Source: an uncultured Bacteroidales bacterium (lineage in GTDB: Bacteria > Bacteroidota > Bacteroidia > Bacteroidales > Paludibacteraceae). Taken from it: a stretch of DNA of 54,318 bases. Made by a program: the position numbers and the translations under genes. The notes beneath the pieces were generated by a model. The model was not told the DNA's origin and searched no databases. It worked only from the letters and a program-made list of their open reading frames with translations. The stretch spans positions 1 through 54,318 of the forward strand of contig CAKUYO010000016.1 in NCBI GenBank assembly GCA_934716995.1. The letters run 5' to 3'. Positions 6,811-15,344 of this stretch are shown in pieces (positions within the stretch are counted from its first letter, which is position 1; the number at the start of each line of letters is the position of its first letter).

Positions 6811-8700
6811 ATGAAGAACGGAATACCTATTTGGATTTGTGCATTGTGCATTGTGCATTGTGCATTGCTCCTCTCCTGCCGCACGGATGATGTGGTCTAT
6901 CCGTCCGGCAACGAAATCGTTACCACGGATACCATGCAGGGCGGGCTGTATGTCCTCAACGAAGGGAATATGGGGTCGAACAAGGCGCGTATCGACTATA
7001 TGAACCTTCGGACAGGTGTCTATACAAGCAATATCTATGGTCTGCAAAACCCCAATCAGGTCAAGGAACTCGGCGATGTCGGCAACGACATCAAGGTGTA
7101 CGGCGGTCGTCTCTATGCCGTCATCAACTGCAGCCACAAGGTGGAGGTGATGGACCTGCAGGCACGTCGTATCGGGCAGGTGGACTTGCCCAACTGCCGC
7201 TATCTTGCTTTTGCTGATGGCAAGGCGTATGTCTCTGCCTATGTCGGTTCGATGGTTGATCCGGATATGTTAGGCTCTGTGTATGAGGTCGATACTGCCA
7301 CGTTGCAGGTTACCCGCGAGGTCAAGGTAGGGCATCAGCCCGACGAACTGGCCATATTCGGCAACCGTATCTATGTCTGCAACTCGGGCGGCTACCTTAC
7401 CAACCGATACGATTCCACGCTGTCGGTGATTGATCTTACCTCTTTCGAGGTGCTCAAGACTATTCCTGTCGGACTCAATCCGTATATGATTCGTGTGGAC
7501 AGATATGGCAAACTATGGGTTACCTGTAGGGGCAATTACGGCAATGTCGCCCCGTCGCTTGCGGTGGTGGAGGGCGATATGGTAACCAAGCGTTTTGCCG
7601 TTGAATGCGACAATATCTCTCTGTTTGGCGACTCGCTTTATGTGTTGGACGCCAAGGCAAAAACGCTCTCTGTTATCCATACGCAGACGCTCCAAATCAC
7701 CCCGCAGAACACTGTCTCTTCCGATCTGCAAACGTACGAGATGCCGTTTGGATTGTTGGCAACGCCGACCGGTATCTATATCACCGATGCGAAGAACTAT
7801 GTCTCTTCGGGTACGCTCCATTGTTACTCCCTTTCGGGCTTGCACCGCTGGCAGGCAAAGACGGGCGACATTCCGGGGCATCTCTGCTTGGTGGGCGTCA
7901 ATTTAGGCAATATAGCACCCGATACCACCACTACCACGGGTGGAAAATATCTTGCGCACGTGTATGAGTATATGCCCGCTATGGGGCAGTTTGTCAATGT
8001 GATGCCGAAGTATGCCGAGGGCGATGATGCCGAGGCGATGTGCCGCAAGTGTGAAGCCGCTATTGCCGGCAACAACGGCGGAACGATTACCCTCGGAGGC
8101 TGGGGAGGATATATCACATTCGGTTTCGACCACGCTGTGCGCAATGTGCAGGGAGAACGGGATTTCCAGATACTTGGCAATGCGTTTTATATGAGTGGCA
8201 ACACACAATACGGCAGCAGCGAACCGGGGATTGTCTATGTCTCCCGCGATGTCAACCGCAACGGGCTTCCTGACGACCCATGGTACGAACTGCGCGGCAG
8301 CGAGTACGACAATCCCACTACCGACCACCACTACCAAAAGACCTATACCCGTGCGGGCGACACGCTCCAGAACGCTTTCCATAGACAGCCCTATTACCCG
8401 CAATGGTTCACCGGGGATACCATTACGTTTGAGGGTGTCCGCTTGGCGAATACGACCGAGAAAATCAACAATACGTATGTGCAGCGTGTCCTCGAATACG
8501 GATATGCCGACAACAAACCTAACGCCGACACCCTTGGCACAAGTTTTGATATATCGTGGGCGGTCGATGCGGAAGGTAATCCGGTCGTGTTGCCGTCGGT
8601 CGATTTTATCCGTGTGGTAACAGCTATTGACTATAGCAACAGCCTTATAGGCGAAATCTCCACTGAAATCGCCGGTGCTATCGACCTGCATATCAATTAG
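6811..8700 (+). CDS. BtuG-like surface lipoprotein with beta-propeller
   Basis: The 629-residue protein starts at ATG 6811 (an upstream in-frame ATG at 6790 lies in a repeat). It has a lipoprotein signal ending LLLSC, lipidated at Cys23. Residues about 45-375 form repeated YncE-like propeller blades (GGLYVLNEGNMGSNKARI, NSGGYLTNRYDSTLSVIDL). BtuG proteins of Bacteroides are propeller lipoproteins that cap BtuB and bind B12 tightly; they are encoded next to btuB, as here. Residues about 385-629 form a second domain (GGTITLGGWGGYITFGFDHAV, SSEPGIVYVSRDVNRNG) that I do not recognise by name. A 7-base tandem array encodes residues 10-19 of the signal peptide. The last codons and stop also lie in a 7-base array. 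Confidence 0.82.
   Translation: MKNGIPIWICALCIVHCALLLSCRTDDVVYPSGNEIVTTDTMQGGLYVLNEGNMGSNKARIDYMNLRTGVYTSNIYGLQNPNQVKELGDVGNDIKVYGGRLYAVINCSHKVEVMDLQARRIGQVDLPNCRYLAFADGKAYVSAYVGSMVDPDMLGSVYEVDTATLQVTREVKVGHQPDELAIFGNRIYVCNSGGYLTNRYDSTLSVIDLTSFEVLKTIPVGLNPYMIRVDRYGKLWVTCRGNYGNVAPSLAVVEGDMVTKRFAVECDNISLFGDSLYVLDAKAKTLSVIHTQTLQITPQNTVSSDLQTYEMPFGLLATPTGIYITDAKNYVSSGTLHCYSLSGLHRWQAKTGDIPGHLCLVGVNLGNIAPDTTTTTGGKYLAHVYEYMPAMGQFVNVMPKYAEGDDAEAMCRKCEAAIAGNNGGTITLGGWGGYITFGFDHAVRNVQGERDFQILGNAFYMSGNTQYGSSEPGIVYVSRDVNRNGLPDDPWYELRGSEYDNPTTDHHYQKTYTRAGDTLQNAFHRQPYYPQWFTGDTITFEGVRLANTTEKINNTYVQRVLEYGYADNKPNADTLGTSFDISWAVDAEGNPVVLPSVDFIRVVTAIDYSNSLIGEISTEIAGAIDLHIN
6839..6866 (+). repeat. Perfect GTGCATT x4 array in a signal-peptide coding region
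   Basis: Four identical 7-base units at 6839, 6846, 6853 and 6860. Gain or loss of one unit would shift the reading frame just after the start codon. The complementary word, CAATGCA, belongs to the same word family as the intergenic 7-base arrays. Confidence 0.95.
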
Positions 8701-8831
8701 GAATGATGAATGCAGAAAGATTATCCTCAATAATGCAATTAACGTTTAATTAATGATAATTAACGTTTACATTGTAGTCTCAATTATAGTACCATTTACG
8801 GCAACGAGACGGCAACGAGACGGCAACGAGA
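8694..8831 (+). repeat. Spacer arrays: 7-base words, AATTAACGTT words and CGGCAACGAGA x3
   Basis: CAATTAG, GAATGAT and GAATGCA start at 8694, 8701 and 8708; the first contains the BtuG-like stop codon. AATTAACGTT-type words start at 8737, 8748 and 8758. CGGCAACGAGA is repeated exactly three times at 8799, 8810 and 8821. The 8832-8912 remainder is AT-rich leader with no recognised promoter. Confidence 0.88.
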
Positions 8832-8912
8832 TATGTTCCTATACGGCTTTTGTGTATGGAATAATCATACAAAATCAACTAAATAACAAACAATTTTAAC
8901 ACCAAAAACAAA

Positions 8913-9785
8913 ATGAAAAAACTTTTCCTTTTTTGTGCAGCCCTGCTCGCTCTTTCCGCGCAGGCTGAAACTTTCACCCTCGATTTGAGTACGGCTACCG
9001 ATATGGCAAGTTCGCCTATTCAGTATGAAACAAAGGATATTTCTGTCTATATGGGAAATATGAAAGATGTTTGGGATAGCACATACGCTGCCGGTGGCTT
9101 ATATCAGTACATTTATTGTAATGATGCCAAATTTATGCTTTCCCATACTCCAAGTGGTGCAAATTATAATGGTACGTATTATGATGGTTTTACTATTTCC
9201 AAAGTTGCTGCTGATACGTTGAACCAGTTTGCTTGCACCGCCAAAGGTGGATTGAAAGGTGTTGGCACTCCTTTTGTAATTGCCTATTTCTCGGAGTATT
9301 CAGAGGCACCGAGTATTATGTTTAATGACGAGTACTATCCTGCTGAAGTCTCTATTTGCCAAAGTACTTATGCATTGGAAGGTATTATTAATGGTATTGG
9401 TGTAGCACGTGCATTTACCGACAAAGATACTTTGAACCTGCTTATCAGTGGTTTGAATAGCAATTATGAGGAAATAAATACCATTACCTACCATTTGGCA
9501 GTAGATGGAAAGTATAATACAAATTGGGACAAGGTAGATCTTTCTTCTATTGGTCAATGCTGGGGCTTGAGTTTCCGTATGACCTCTACAGATAAAGGTG
9601 AATGGGGAATTAACACCCCGACTTATTTCGCTCTCGATGGTCTGACTATCTCCACCGAGAAAGTCGAAACCGCTATTCAGAGTGTTGAGACCACCGTCAA
9701 GGCAACCAAACGCCTTGTTAACGGCGTTCTTCTCATCGAGCGCAACGGCAACACCTACAACGCTGCCGGTCAGTTGACGAAATAA
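8913..9785 (+). CDS. Secreted DUF4465-family protein
   Basis: The 290-residue protein has a clear signal peptide (MKKLFLFCAALLALSAQA). The body fits DUF4465: an N-terminal segment YDGFTISK, then WGINTPTYFALDGLTIS near residue 240. DUF4465 proteins are secreted or surface proteins of Bacteroidetes, and I recall that they recur in cobalamin loci, but that is memory rather than proof. The C-terminal 25 residues (RLVNGVLLIERNGNTYNAAG) form a short tail also seen at the end of the PL9-type lyase at 28416-30530. It probably joins the B12 locus as an extracellular binding or accessory protein. A strong terminator follows 24 bases downstream. Confidence 0.75.
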   Translation: MKKLFLFCAALLALSAQAETFTLDLSTATDMASSPIQYETKDISVYMGNMKDVWDSTYAAGGLYQYIYCNDAKFMLSHTPSGANYNGTYYDGFTISKVAADTLNQFACTAKGGLKGVGTPFVIAYFSEYSEAPSIMFNDEYYPAEVSICQSTYALEGIINGIGVARAFTDKDTLNLLISGLNSNYEEINTITYHLAVDGKYNTNWDKVDLSSIGQCWGLSFRMTSTDKGEWGINTPTYFALDGLTISTEKVETAIQSVETTVKATKRLVNGVLLIERNGNTYNAAGQLTK

Positions 9786-9808
9786 TCATTGCAGAAAACG
9801 GTTTCTCT

Positions 9809-9844
9809 TAGGCTGTTTGCCCTTTGGCGGACAGCCTATTTTTA
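9809..9844 (+). terminator. Rho-independent terminator of the B12 locus
   Basis: TAGGCTGTTTGCC (9809-9821) pairs with GGCGGACAGCCTA (9826-9838) through a four-base loop, with two G-U pairs, followed by five T. Confidence 0.9.
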
Positions 9845-9895
9845 TGCATATATGATGTATATTCATATGCATATACACTGCATAAAGGTCCATTC

Positions 9896-9928
9896 TTTCT
9901 ACGTCCTTTCTACGTCTTTTCTACGTAA
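9896..9928 (+). repeat. TTTCTACGT 11-base array (3 units)
   Basis: Units start at 9896, 9907 and 9918. The same word in the opposite orientation forms the array at 28295-28338. Around it, 9845-9895 and 9929-10000 hold ATGCATAT-rich sequence with no gene. Confidence 0.9.
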
Positions 9929-10003
9929 TGGCTATACGGAGGTATAGGGATTGTATATTTTGCATAAACTGCATAATCCGATAGCCGCCCCTGTTGAGAG
10001 ACG

Positions 10004-10034
10004 TTGCATATCTCAATAAAAAGCAGTACCTTTG
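10004..10034 (+). promoter_or_regulatory. Promoter of the GDSL esterase gene
   Basis: TTG at 10004-10006, 20 bases, then TACCTTTG at 10027-10034. The start codon is at 10062. Confidence 0.8.
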
Positions 10035-10061
10035 CGCAACTAATCTCTAAATTCCGTATCT

Positions 10062-10733
10062 ATGAAACGTTTTTCTTTTGCGGCACTGGCTTTATTGCTG
10101 ACCGTGTCGCTGTTTGCTGCCACCGACGATTGGGCGCAACATGGGCTGTATGCTTCGGCTAACCAATCGCTGACGCAGAGTCCTACCGTGGTTTTTATGG
10201 GCAATTCCATTACCCAAATGTGGGAAGAGGCGCATCCTGATTTCTTTACGTCGCACAACTATGCTTGCCGCGGAATAGGCGGACAGGTGTCGTCGCAGAT
10301 GCTGTCCCGTTTTCAAGCCGATGTGATTCAACTGCACCCGCAGATGGTGGTCATTATGGCGGGCACGAATGATATAGGTCTCAACAACGGCTATATCTCC
10401 AACGAGCATATTGCCGAAAATATACAATCGATGTGCGAACTGGCATTGTTTCACCATATCCAGCCCATTCTTTGTTCCGTGCTGCCCGTCTATCAGTATC
10501 CGTGGCGCAAAGATCTGGAAAATCCCGCAGAGACGGTTCGCCGGTTAAACACACTGCTCCGTGCGTATGCCGAGCGGAACAATATCCCTTATATGGACTA
10601 TTATTCGGCTATGGTGGACGAGCGTGGCGGACTGCCCGCTGTCTATTCGGAAGACGGCGTTCATCCCATATCGGCAGGCTATGACCTGATGGAGACCTTG
10701 ATTACAAAGGAGATAGAGAAATATCTGAAATAA
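10062..10733 (+). CDS. Secreted SGNH/GDSL-family esterase
   Basis: The 223-residue protein has a signal peptide (MKRFSFAALALLLTVSLFAA) and the SGNH blocks in order: FMGNSIT with the nucleophile Ser (block I, with N replacing D of GDS), GIGGQ (block II), MAGTNDIG (block III) and EDGVHP with the catalytic Asp and His (block V). Such enzymes hydrolyse acetyl or other esters on carbohydrates or lipids, in the periplasm or outside the cell. It has its own promoter, and the next gene also has one, so it is probably a single transcription unit. The substrate is unknown. Confidence 0.88.
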   Translation: MKRFSFAALALLLTVSLFAATDDWAQHGLYASANQSLTQSPTVVFMGNSITQMWEEAHPDFFTSHNYACRGIGGQVSSQMLSRFQADVIQLHPQMVVIMAGTNDIGLNNGYISNEHIAENIQSMCELALFHHIQPILCSVLPVYQYPWRKDLENPAETVRRLNTLLRAYAERNNIPYMDYYSAMVDERGGLPAVYSEDGVHPISAGYDLMETLITKEIEKYLK

Positions 10734-10769
10734 TTGCCGTCGTGCAGCGGCACATTGTGCCTGGGCGTA

Positions 10770-10800
10770 TTGTGAGAATGAAAAAAAATGTGTACCTTTG
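10770..10800 (+). promoter_or_regulatory. Promoter of glutamate dehydrogenase
   Basis: TTG at 10770-10772, 20 bases, then TACCTTTG at 10793-10800. The start codon is at 10885, leaving a leader of about 75 bases. Confidence 0.82.
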
Positions 10801-10884
10801 TCGCTGATTTCGCGGGTTTCGCTTTTCGTGGCGGAACGGATGCAATTTCGGTACAACCAAAACTCTCTAAATAGTATTAGTCTT

Positions 10885-12243
10885 ATGTTGGACAAGGTAA
10901 CACAAGCGTACGTGGACGGTTTTATGGCGACCCTCGTACAGAAGAATCCCGGTGAAAGCGAGTTTCACCAGGCGGTAAAGGAAGTGCTGGAAAGCGTTGC
11001 ACCGATGGTGATGGCGTATCCGTATCTGCGAGAGCAGAAAGTGCTGGAACGTATGGTAGAGCCCGAACGTGTGATTATGTTCCGCGTGCCTTGGGTGGAT
11101 GACCGCGGTGAGGTGCAAATCAACCGCGGTTTTCGTGTTCAGATGAATAGTGCCATCGGTCCGTACAAAGGCGGTATCCGTTTCCATAGCAGTGTCAATC
11201 TGAGCATTATGAAGTTCCTCGCTTTCGAGCAGACGTTCAAAAATGCACTGACCACTCTTCCTATGGGTGGTGCGAAAGGCGGTTCGGATTTCTCGCCGCG
11301 CGGCAAATCCGATGCCGAGGTGATGCGTTTCTGCCAGTCGTTTATGACCGAACTGCAACGCCATATCGGTGCCGATACCGATGTTCCGGCAGGCGATATA
11401 GGTGTAGGCGGACGCGAGATCGGATATATGTTCGGTCAGTACAAACGTCTCCGTGACGAGTTTACGGGTACACTCACGGGCAAGGGGCAGAACTGGGGCG
11501 GAAGCCTGATGCGTCCCGAGGCTACAGGCTACGGCGTATGCTATTTTGCACAGGCAATGCTGGCTACCCGCGGTGAGACCTTCGAGGGCAAGCGTGTTTG
11601 TATCTCCGGTGCGGGCAACGTGGCGCAGTTTGCCGCACAGAAGGCGATGCGTCTCGGTGCCAAAGTGCTTACTTTGAGCGATTCCAACGGCTTTGTTTAC
11701 GATCCGGACGGTATGACCGAGGAGAAGATGGTGTATGTTTTCGAACTGAAAAATATCCGCCGCGGGCGTATCAAGGAATATGTGTCCAAATATCCGACCG
11801 CACAGTATTTCGAGGGGCAGCGTCCATGGGGTATTCCCTGCGACATCGCTATGCCGTGCGCTACCCAAAACGAGGTGGAGAAGCACGATGCGGAGCAACT
11901 GCTCAAAAACGGTTGCACCTGTGTGGTAGAGGGGGCGAATATGCCTACAACACCCGAAGCCATCGCACTTTTCCAGCAGGCGCGTATCCTCTATAGTCCG
12001 GGCAAGGCAAGCAACGCCGGCGGTGTGGCTACCTCGGGGCTGGAGATGACGCAGAACTCTATGCGTCTCAAATGGACAGCCGAAGAGGTGGACGAGCGTT
12101 TGCATACCATTATGGCGGACATTCACGCAGCGTGCCTCAAATACGGCACGGAGCAGGACGGATATATCAACTATGTAAAAGGTGCCAATATTGCCGGCTT
12201 TATGAAAGTGGCCAATGCCATGGTAGAGCAGGGTATAGTATAA
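10885..12243 (+). CDS. gdhA: Glutamate dehydrogenase
   Basis: The 452-residue enzyme interconverts glutamate and 2-oxoglutarate plus ammonia in the cytoplasm. It has the family motifs NSAIGPYKGGIRFH, PMGGAKGGSDF with the catalytic Lys, PAGDIGVGGREIGYM, and a nucleotide-binding GAGNVAQFA segment, and belongs to the hexameric class with usual length near 445-450. The start at ATG 10885 follows the promoter by about 85 bases; the longer reading starting at 10798 would overlap the promoter itself. NADPH preference is likely from the family but not proven. A perfect terminator follows. Confidence 0.96.
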   Translation: MLDKVTQAYVDGFMATLVQKNPGESEFHQAVKEVLESVAPMVMAYPYLREQKVLERMVEPERVIMFRVPWVDDRGEVQINRGFRVQMNSAIGPYKGGIRFHSSVNLSIMKFLAFEQTFKNALTTLPMGGAKGGSDFSPRGKSDAEVMRFCQSFMTELQRHIGADTDVPAGDIGVGGREIGYMFGQYKRLRDEFTGTLTGKGQNWGGSLMRPEATGYGVCYFAQAMLATRGETFEGKRVCISGAGNVAQFAAQKAMRLGAKVLTLSDSNGFVYDPDGMTEEKMVYVFELKNIRRGRIKEYVSKYPTAQYFEGQRPWGIPCDIAMPCATQNEVEKHDAEQLLKNGCTCVVEGANMPTTPEAIALFQQARILYSPGKASNAGGVATSGLEMTQNSMRLKWTAEEVDERLHTIMADIHAACLKYGTEQDGYINYVKGANIAGFMKVANAMVEQGIV

Positions 12244-12255
12244 TAAAATAGGAAT

Positions 12256-12294
12256 GAGGCTGTCTGATACTTAAGTCAGACAGCCTCACTTTTT
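12256..12294 (+). terminator. Rho-independent terminator after gdhA
   Basis: GAGGCTGTCTGA (12256-12267) pairs perfectly with TCAGACAGCCTC (12276-12287), followed by ACTTTTT. Confidence 0.95.
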
Positions 12295-12345
12295 ATGTGT
12301 GTGGGGACGATGCGTCTCGCGTCGTCTCTATCAAAACACGTCAAG

Positions 12346-15291
12346 ATGATACAACAGAAGGAAAGCGGCGATTATACATCACTTATGGTGCGGAGGGTAC
12401 GGCGTATCCTCTTGGTTTGTAATAACTATGATAGTTTTGCTTTGGAGGAGGACGGGCATATCGATGTGCAGATTGCGCAGGAATATGCCTCGCTCAACCT
12501 GAGCAATCCGCCGGCTATTCTCCGCGCGGAGACTACGGCGCAGGCTCTTGAAATGGCGCAGCAGGGCGAGCAGTTCGACCTTGTCATTACGATGAACAAT
12601 GCCGGCAGCCTGGATGTGTTCGATTTTGCCGAGAGTATGAAGCGCCTTTCCCCCGATACCCCCATTGTGCTGCTCTCCGCTTTTTCCAAACAGACCTATC
12701 GCAATGTAGCCGACCACAAACGGCAGTACATTGACTATTTTTTCTGTTGGAACAACTCTGCCGACCTCATTATCGCCATTATCAAACTGCTGGAAGACCG
12801 TATGAATGCCGACCACGACATTCTCGAGGAGGGGGTGCGGGCGATTATCTTGGTCGAGGACTCGGTGCGTTATTATTCCACCTATCTGCCGCTTTTGTAC
12901 AAGTTGGTGCTCCAGCAGAACAGTATCGCCATTCGCGATGCGCTTAATGAGAAACAGCAACTCCTCCGCAAGCGTGCGCGCCCCAAAGTGCTGATGGCTA
13001 CCTGCTACGACGAGGCATTGGCACTCTATAACCGCTATCGCGACAATATCATCGGCGTCATTTCCGACATCGGCTTTGTGGTGCATAAGGGCGACCCCTC
13101 GTCGGCGGAAAAACTCGATGCGGGTGTTGATCTGTGCCGTATTATTCGTGCCGACAACCCCACTATGCCGTTTCTCCTGCAATCCTCGCAAGAGTCTATG
13201 CGGCTGGTGGCCAATCGGTTGCATGTCGGTTTTATTGTCAAGAAATCGAAAACCCTTACCCAGGAGTTGAGCGAATATATCGGACGGGAGTTCGGTTTCG
13301 GCGACTTTGTGGCTATTGATCCTGACACGGGTGAGGAGATAGCGCGTGCCAACGATTTGGAGGGCTTTGAGCATATTATCTCTACCATTTCGCCCCGTGC
13401 GTTCCGTCGCCTGTCGGACAACAACTATCTGAGTAAGTGGCTTTTTGCGCGCGGTCTCTTTGCAGTGGGGAAGCAGGTGAGTCCTCTTACTATCAAGGAC
13501 GACTCGGATATTGAGCATATCCGTGCTATCAATATCAAGACCATTCACGACTACCGTATCAATCAGGCACTCGGCGTAGTGGCAAAATACCACCCCGATA
13601 CCTACAACGATACGATTTGGTTTGCTCGGTACGGTGCCGGGGCGTTGGGCGGCAAAGGGCGGGGCTTGGCGTTTCTCAACCATATCTTGCAGAAGTACGA
13701 CCTCTACGACTGTTGGGAGAATGTGCGTGTTCTCGTACCCCGTACACTCGTTATCACCACCGATTCTTTCGATACTTTTATCCACGACAACGGACTGCAA
13801 TATGTCATCAATTCGGATATTTCCGACGAGGAAATCCTGTCCGAGTTCGTGGCATCCACGTTGCCGCAAGACCTTACCGAGGCGTTGCGCCGGTTTATCC
13901 GTGTGGCACACCGCCCCTTGGCAGTACGTTCGTCCAGTAAGTTGGAAGACTCTTATTATCAGCCGTTTGCGGGCGTCTATTCCACCTATATGATTCCCCA
14001 TACCGAGAACGAAGACCAGCAACTGCGCCTGCTCAGCAAGGCGATCAAGTCGGTCTATGCCTCGGTCTATTTCTCTGCTTCGCGCGGCTATATCGCTTCT
14101 ACCGCCAATGTCCTTTCTGAGGAAAAAATGGCGATTGTGGTGCAGGAAGTATGCGGTGAAACCGAAGGAAATTACTATTTCCCCACCATCAGCGGCGTGG
14201 CACGCAGCATCAATTTTTACCCCGTCGGCTACGAGAAACCCGAGGACGGTATCGTCAAGGTGGCGTATGGTCTGGGCAAAACCGTGGTGGACGGCGAGCA
14301 GGTGCTCCGTTTCTCGCCCCGCTATCCGAAGCATGTGATGCAGACCTCCACGCCCGATTTGGCTATGCGCGAGACCCAGCAGACCATGCTTGCCCTCTGC
14401 CTTGCCCCCGAGCGGTTCAAAACTTCTATCGATGATGCGGTCAATCTGCAGCGTTTCTCCGTGGCGGATTGTGAGCGGTTCGAATCCCTTAAAAAGGTGG
14501 CATCCACGTTTGATTACGAGAATATGCGTATGGTGGATTCGTGCTATGTTGCGGGACCTCGGTGCCTCACGTTTGCGCCCGTTTTGAAATTCAACACTTT
14601 CCCTTTGGCGGACATCGTGTCGCGCCTGTTGGATATTGCTGCGGCTGAAATCAAATGCCCTGTGGAGATCGAGTTCGCTGCCAACCTGATGCAGGAACCC
14701 GCTGTTTTCAATGTCTTGCAGATCCGCCCCATTTCTGCGGACGGACTGACGGCTAAAGTGGACTGGAAAAACATCGATGAAACCGCGCCGATTATCCGCT
14801 CTAATAGTGCGCTCGGTGTGGGCGAAGTGGAAGGTATAACCGATGTGGTTTATCTTCGTCGGGAAACATTCAATGTATTGCGCACGCGCGAGATGGCGGA
14901 TACCTTGCGTGCATGGAACGCGCGGATGCGGCAGGAGGGACGCAATTATGTCCTTATCGGCTACGGGCGGTGGGGCTCGCAGATCTCTTCGCTCGGGGTG
15001 CCGGTTCAGTGGAGCGACATCAGTGAGGCCAAAGCCCTGGTGGAGTGCAGTCTGCCCGATTTTCGTATCGACCCGAGTCAGGGGTCTCATTTCTTCCAGA
15101 ATATGACCTCTTTCAATGTCGGTTATATCAATGTGGATCCGTTCTCCCGCCCGGAAGATACGTTCAATGCGGAGCAACTGGACATTTTGCCCGCGGTTGA
15201 GGAGACCGATCTTGTCCGCCATGTGCGTTTCGGTGAGCCCTTGCAGATCTACATCGACGGCTTCAAAAACCACGCCCTGATAAAACAATAA
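12346..15291 (+). CDS. Two receiver-like domains fused to a PEP-synthase-type ATP-grasp domain
   Basis: The protein has 981 residues from ATG 12346; the in-frame ATG at 12295 lies in the gdhA terminator tail. Residues about 18-140 are receiver-like but lack the acidic pair and the Asp (ITMNNAG). Residues about 165-335 keep receiver features: VEDS, ISDIGF with a possible phospho-Asp, and a late Lys in IVKKS. From about residue 430 comes a pyruvate,phosphate dikinase N-terminal domain: GALGGKGRGLAFLN, LAVRSSSKLEDS with FAGVYSTYM, and VLQIRPI near 795. The usual phosphohistidine and PEP-binding domains are absent. In their place is a C-terminal segment of about 170 residues (YGRWGSQISSLGVPVQW) of unknown role. 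It is usually labelled PEP synthase, but it cannot be a complete one. A signalling kinase-like role is an inference. Confidence 0.8.
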   Translation: MIQQKESGDYTSLMVRRVRRILLVCNNYDSFALEEDGHIDVQIAQEYASLNLSNPPAILRAETTAQALEMAQQGEQFDLVITMNNAGSLDVFDFAESMKRLSPDTPIVLLSAFSKQTYRNVADHKRQYIDYFFCWNNSADLIIAIIKLLEDRMNADHDILEEGVRAIILVEDSVRYYSTYLPLLYKLVLQQNSIAIRDALNEKQQLLRKRARPKVLMATCYDEALALYNRYRDNIIGVISDIGFVVHKGDPSSAEKLDAGVDLCRIIRADNPTMPFLLQSSQESMRLVANRLHVGFIVKKSKTLTQELSEYIGREFGFGDFVAIDPDTGEEIARANDLEGFEHIISTISPRAFRRLSDNNYLSKWLFARGLFAVGKQVSPLTIKDDSDIEHIRAINIKTIHDYRINQALGVVAKYHPDTYNDTIWFARYGAGALGGKGRGLAFLNHILQKYDLYDCWENVRVLVPRTLVITTDSFDTFIHDNGLQYVINSDISDEEILSEFVASTLPQDLTEALRRFIRVAHRPLAVRSSSKLEDSYYQPFAGVYSTYMIPHTENEDQQLRLLSKAIKSVYASVYFSASRGYIASTANVLSEEKMAIVVQEVCGETEGNYYFPTISGVARSINFYPVGYEKPEDGIVKVAYGLGKTVVDGEQVLRFSPRYPKHVMQTSTPDLAMRETQQTMLALCLAPERFKTSIDDAVNLQRFSVADCERFESLKKVASTFDYENMRMVDSCYVAGPRCLTFAPVLKFNTFPLADIVSRLLDIAAAEIKCPVEIEFAANLMQEPAVFNVLQIRPISADGLTAKVDWKNIDETAPIIRSNSALGVGEVEGITDVVYLRRETFNVLRTREMADTLRAWNARMRQEGRNYVLIGYGRWGSQISSLGVPVQWSDISEAKALVECSLPDFRIDPSQGSHFFQNMTSFNVGYINVDPFSRPEDTFNAEQLDILPAVEETDLVRHVRFGEPLQIYIDGFKNHALIKQ

Positions 15292-15344
15292 AACTCATAA
15301 ACTTCTTTCAACTCTCAACTATAAACTCATAAACCTATAAATAC

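Noticed and set aside
12295..12345. Longer N-terminus for the receiver/ATP-grasp protein
   Set aside because: The ATG at 12295 is in the T run of the gdhA terminator, and the added residues are not protein-like.
12379..15288. A 969-codon open frame on the minus strand
   Set aside because: It lies fully antisense to the receiver/ATP-grasp gene, and its translation shows no domain. It arises from codon bias of the real gene.
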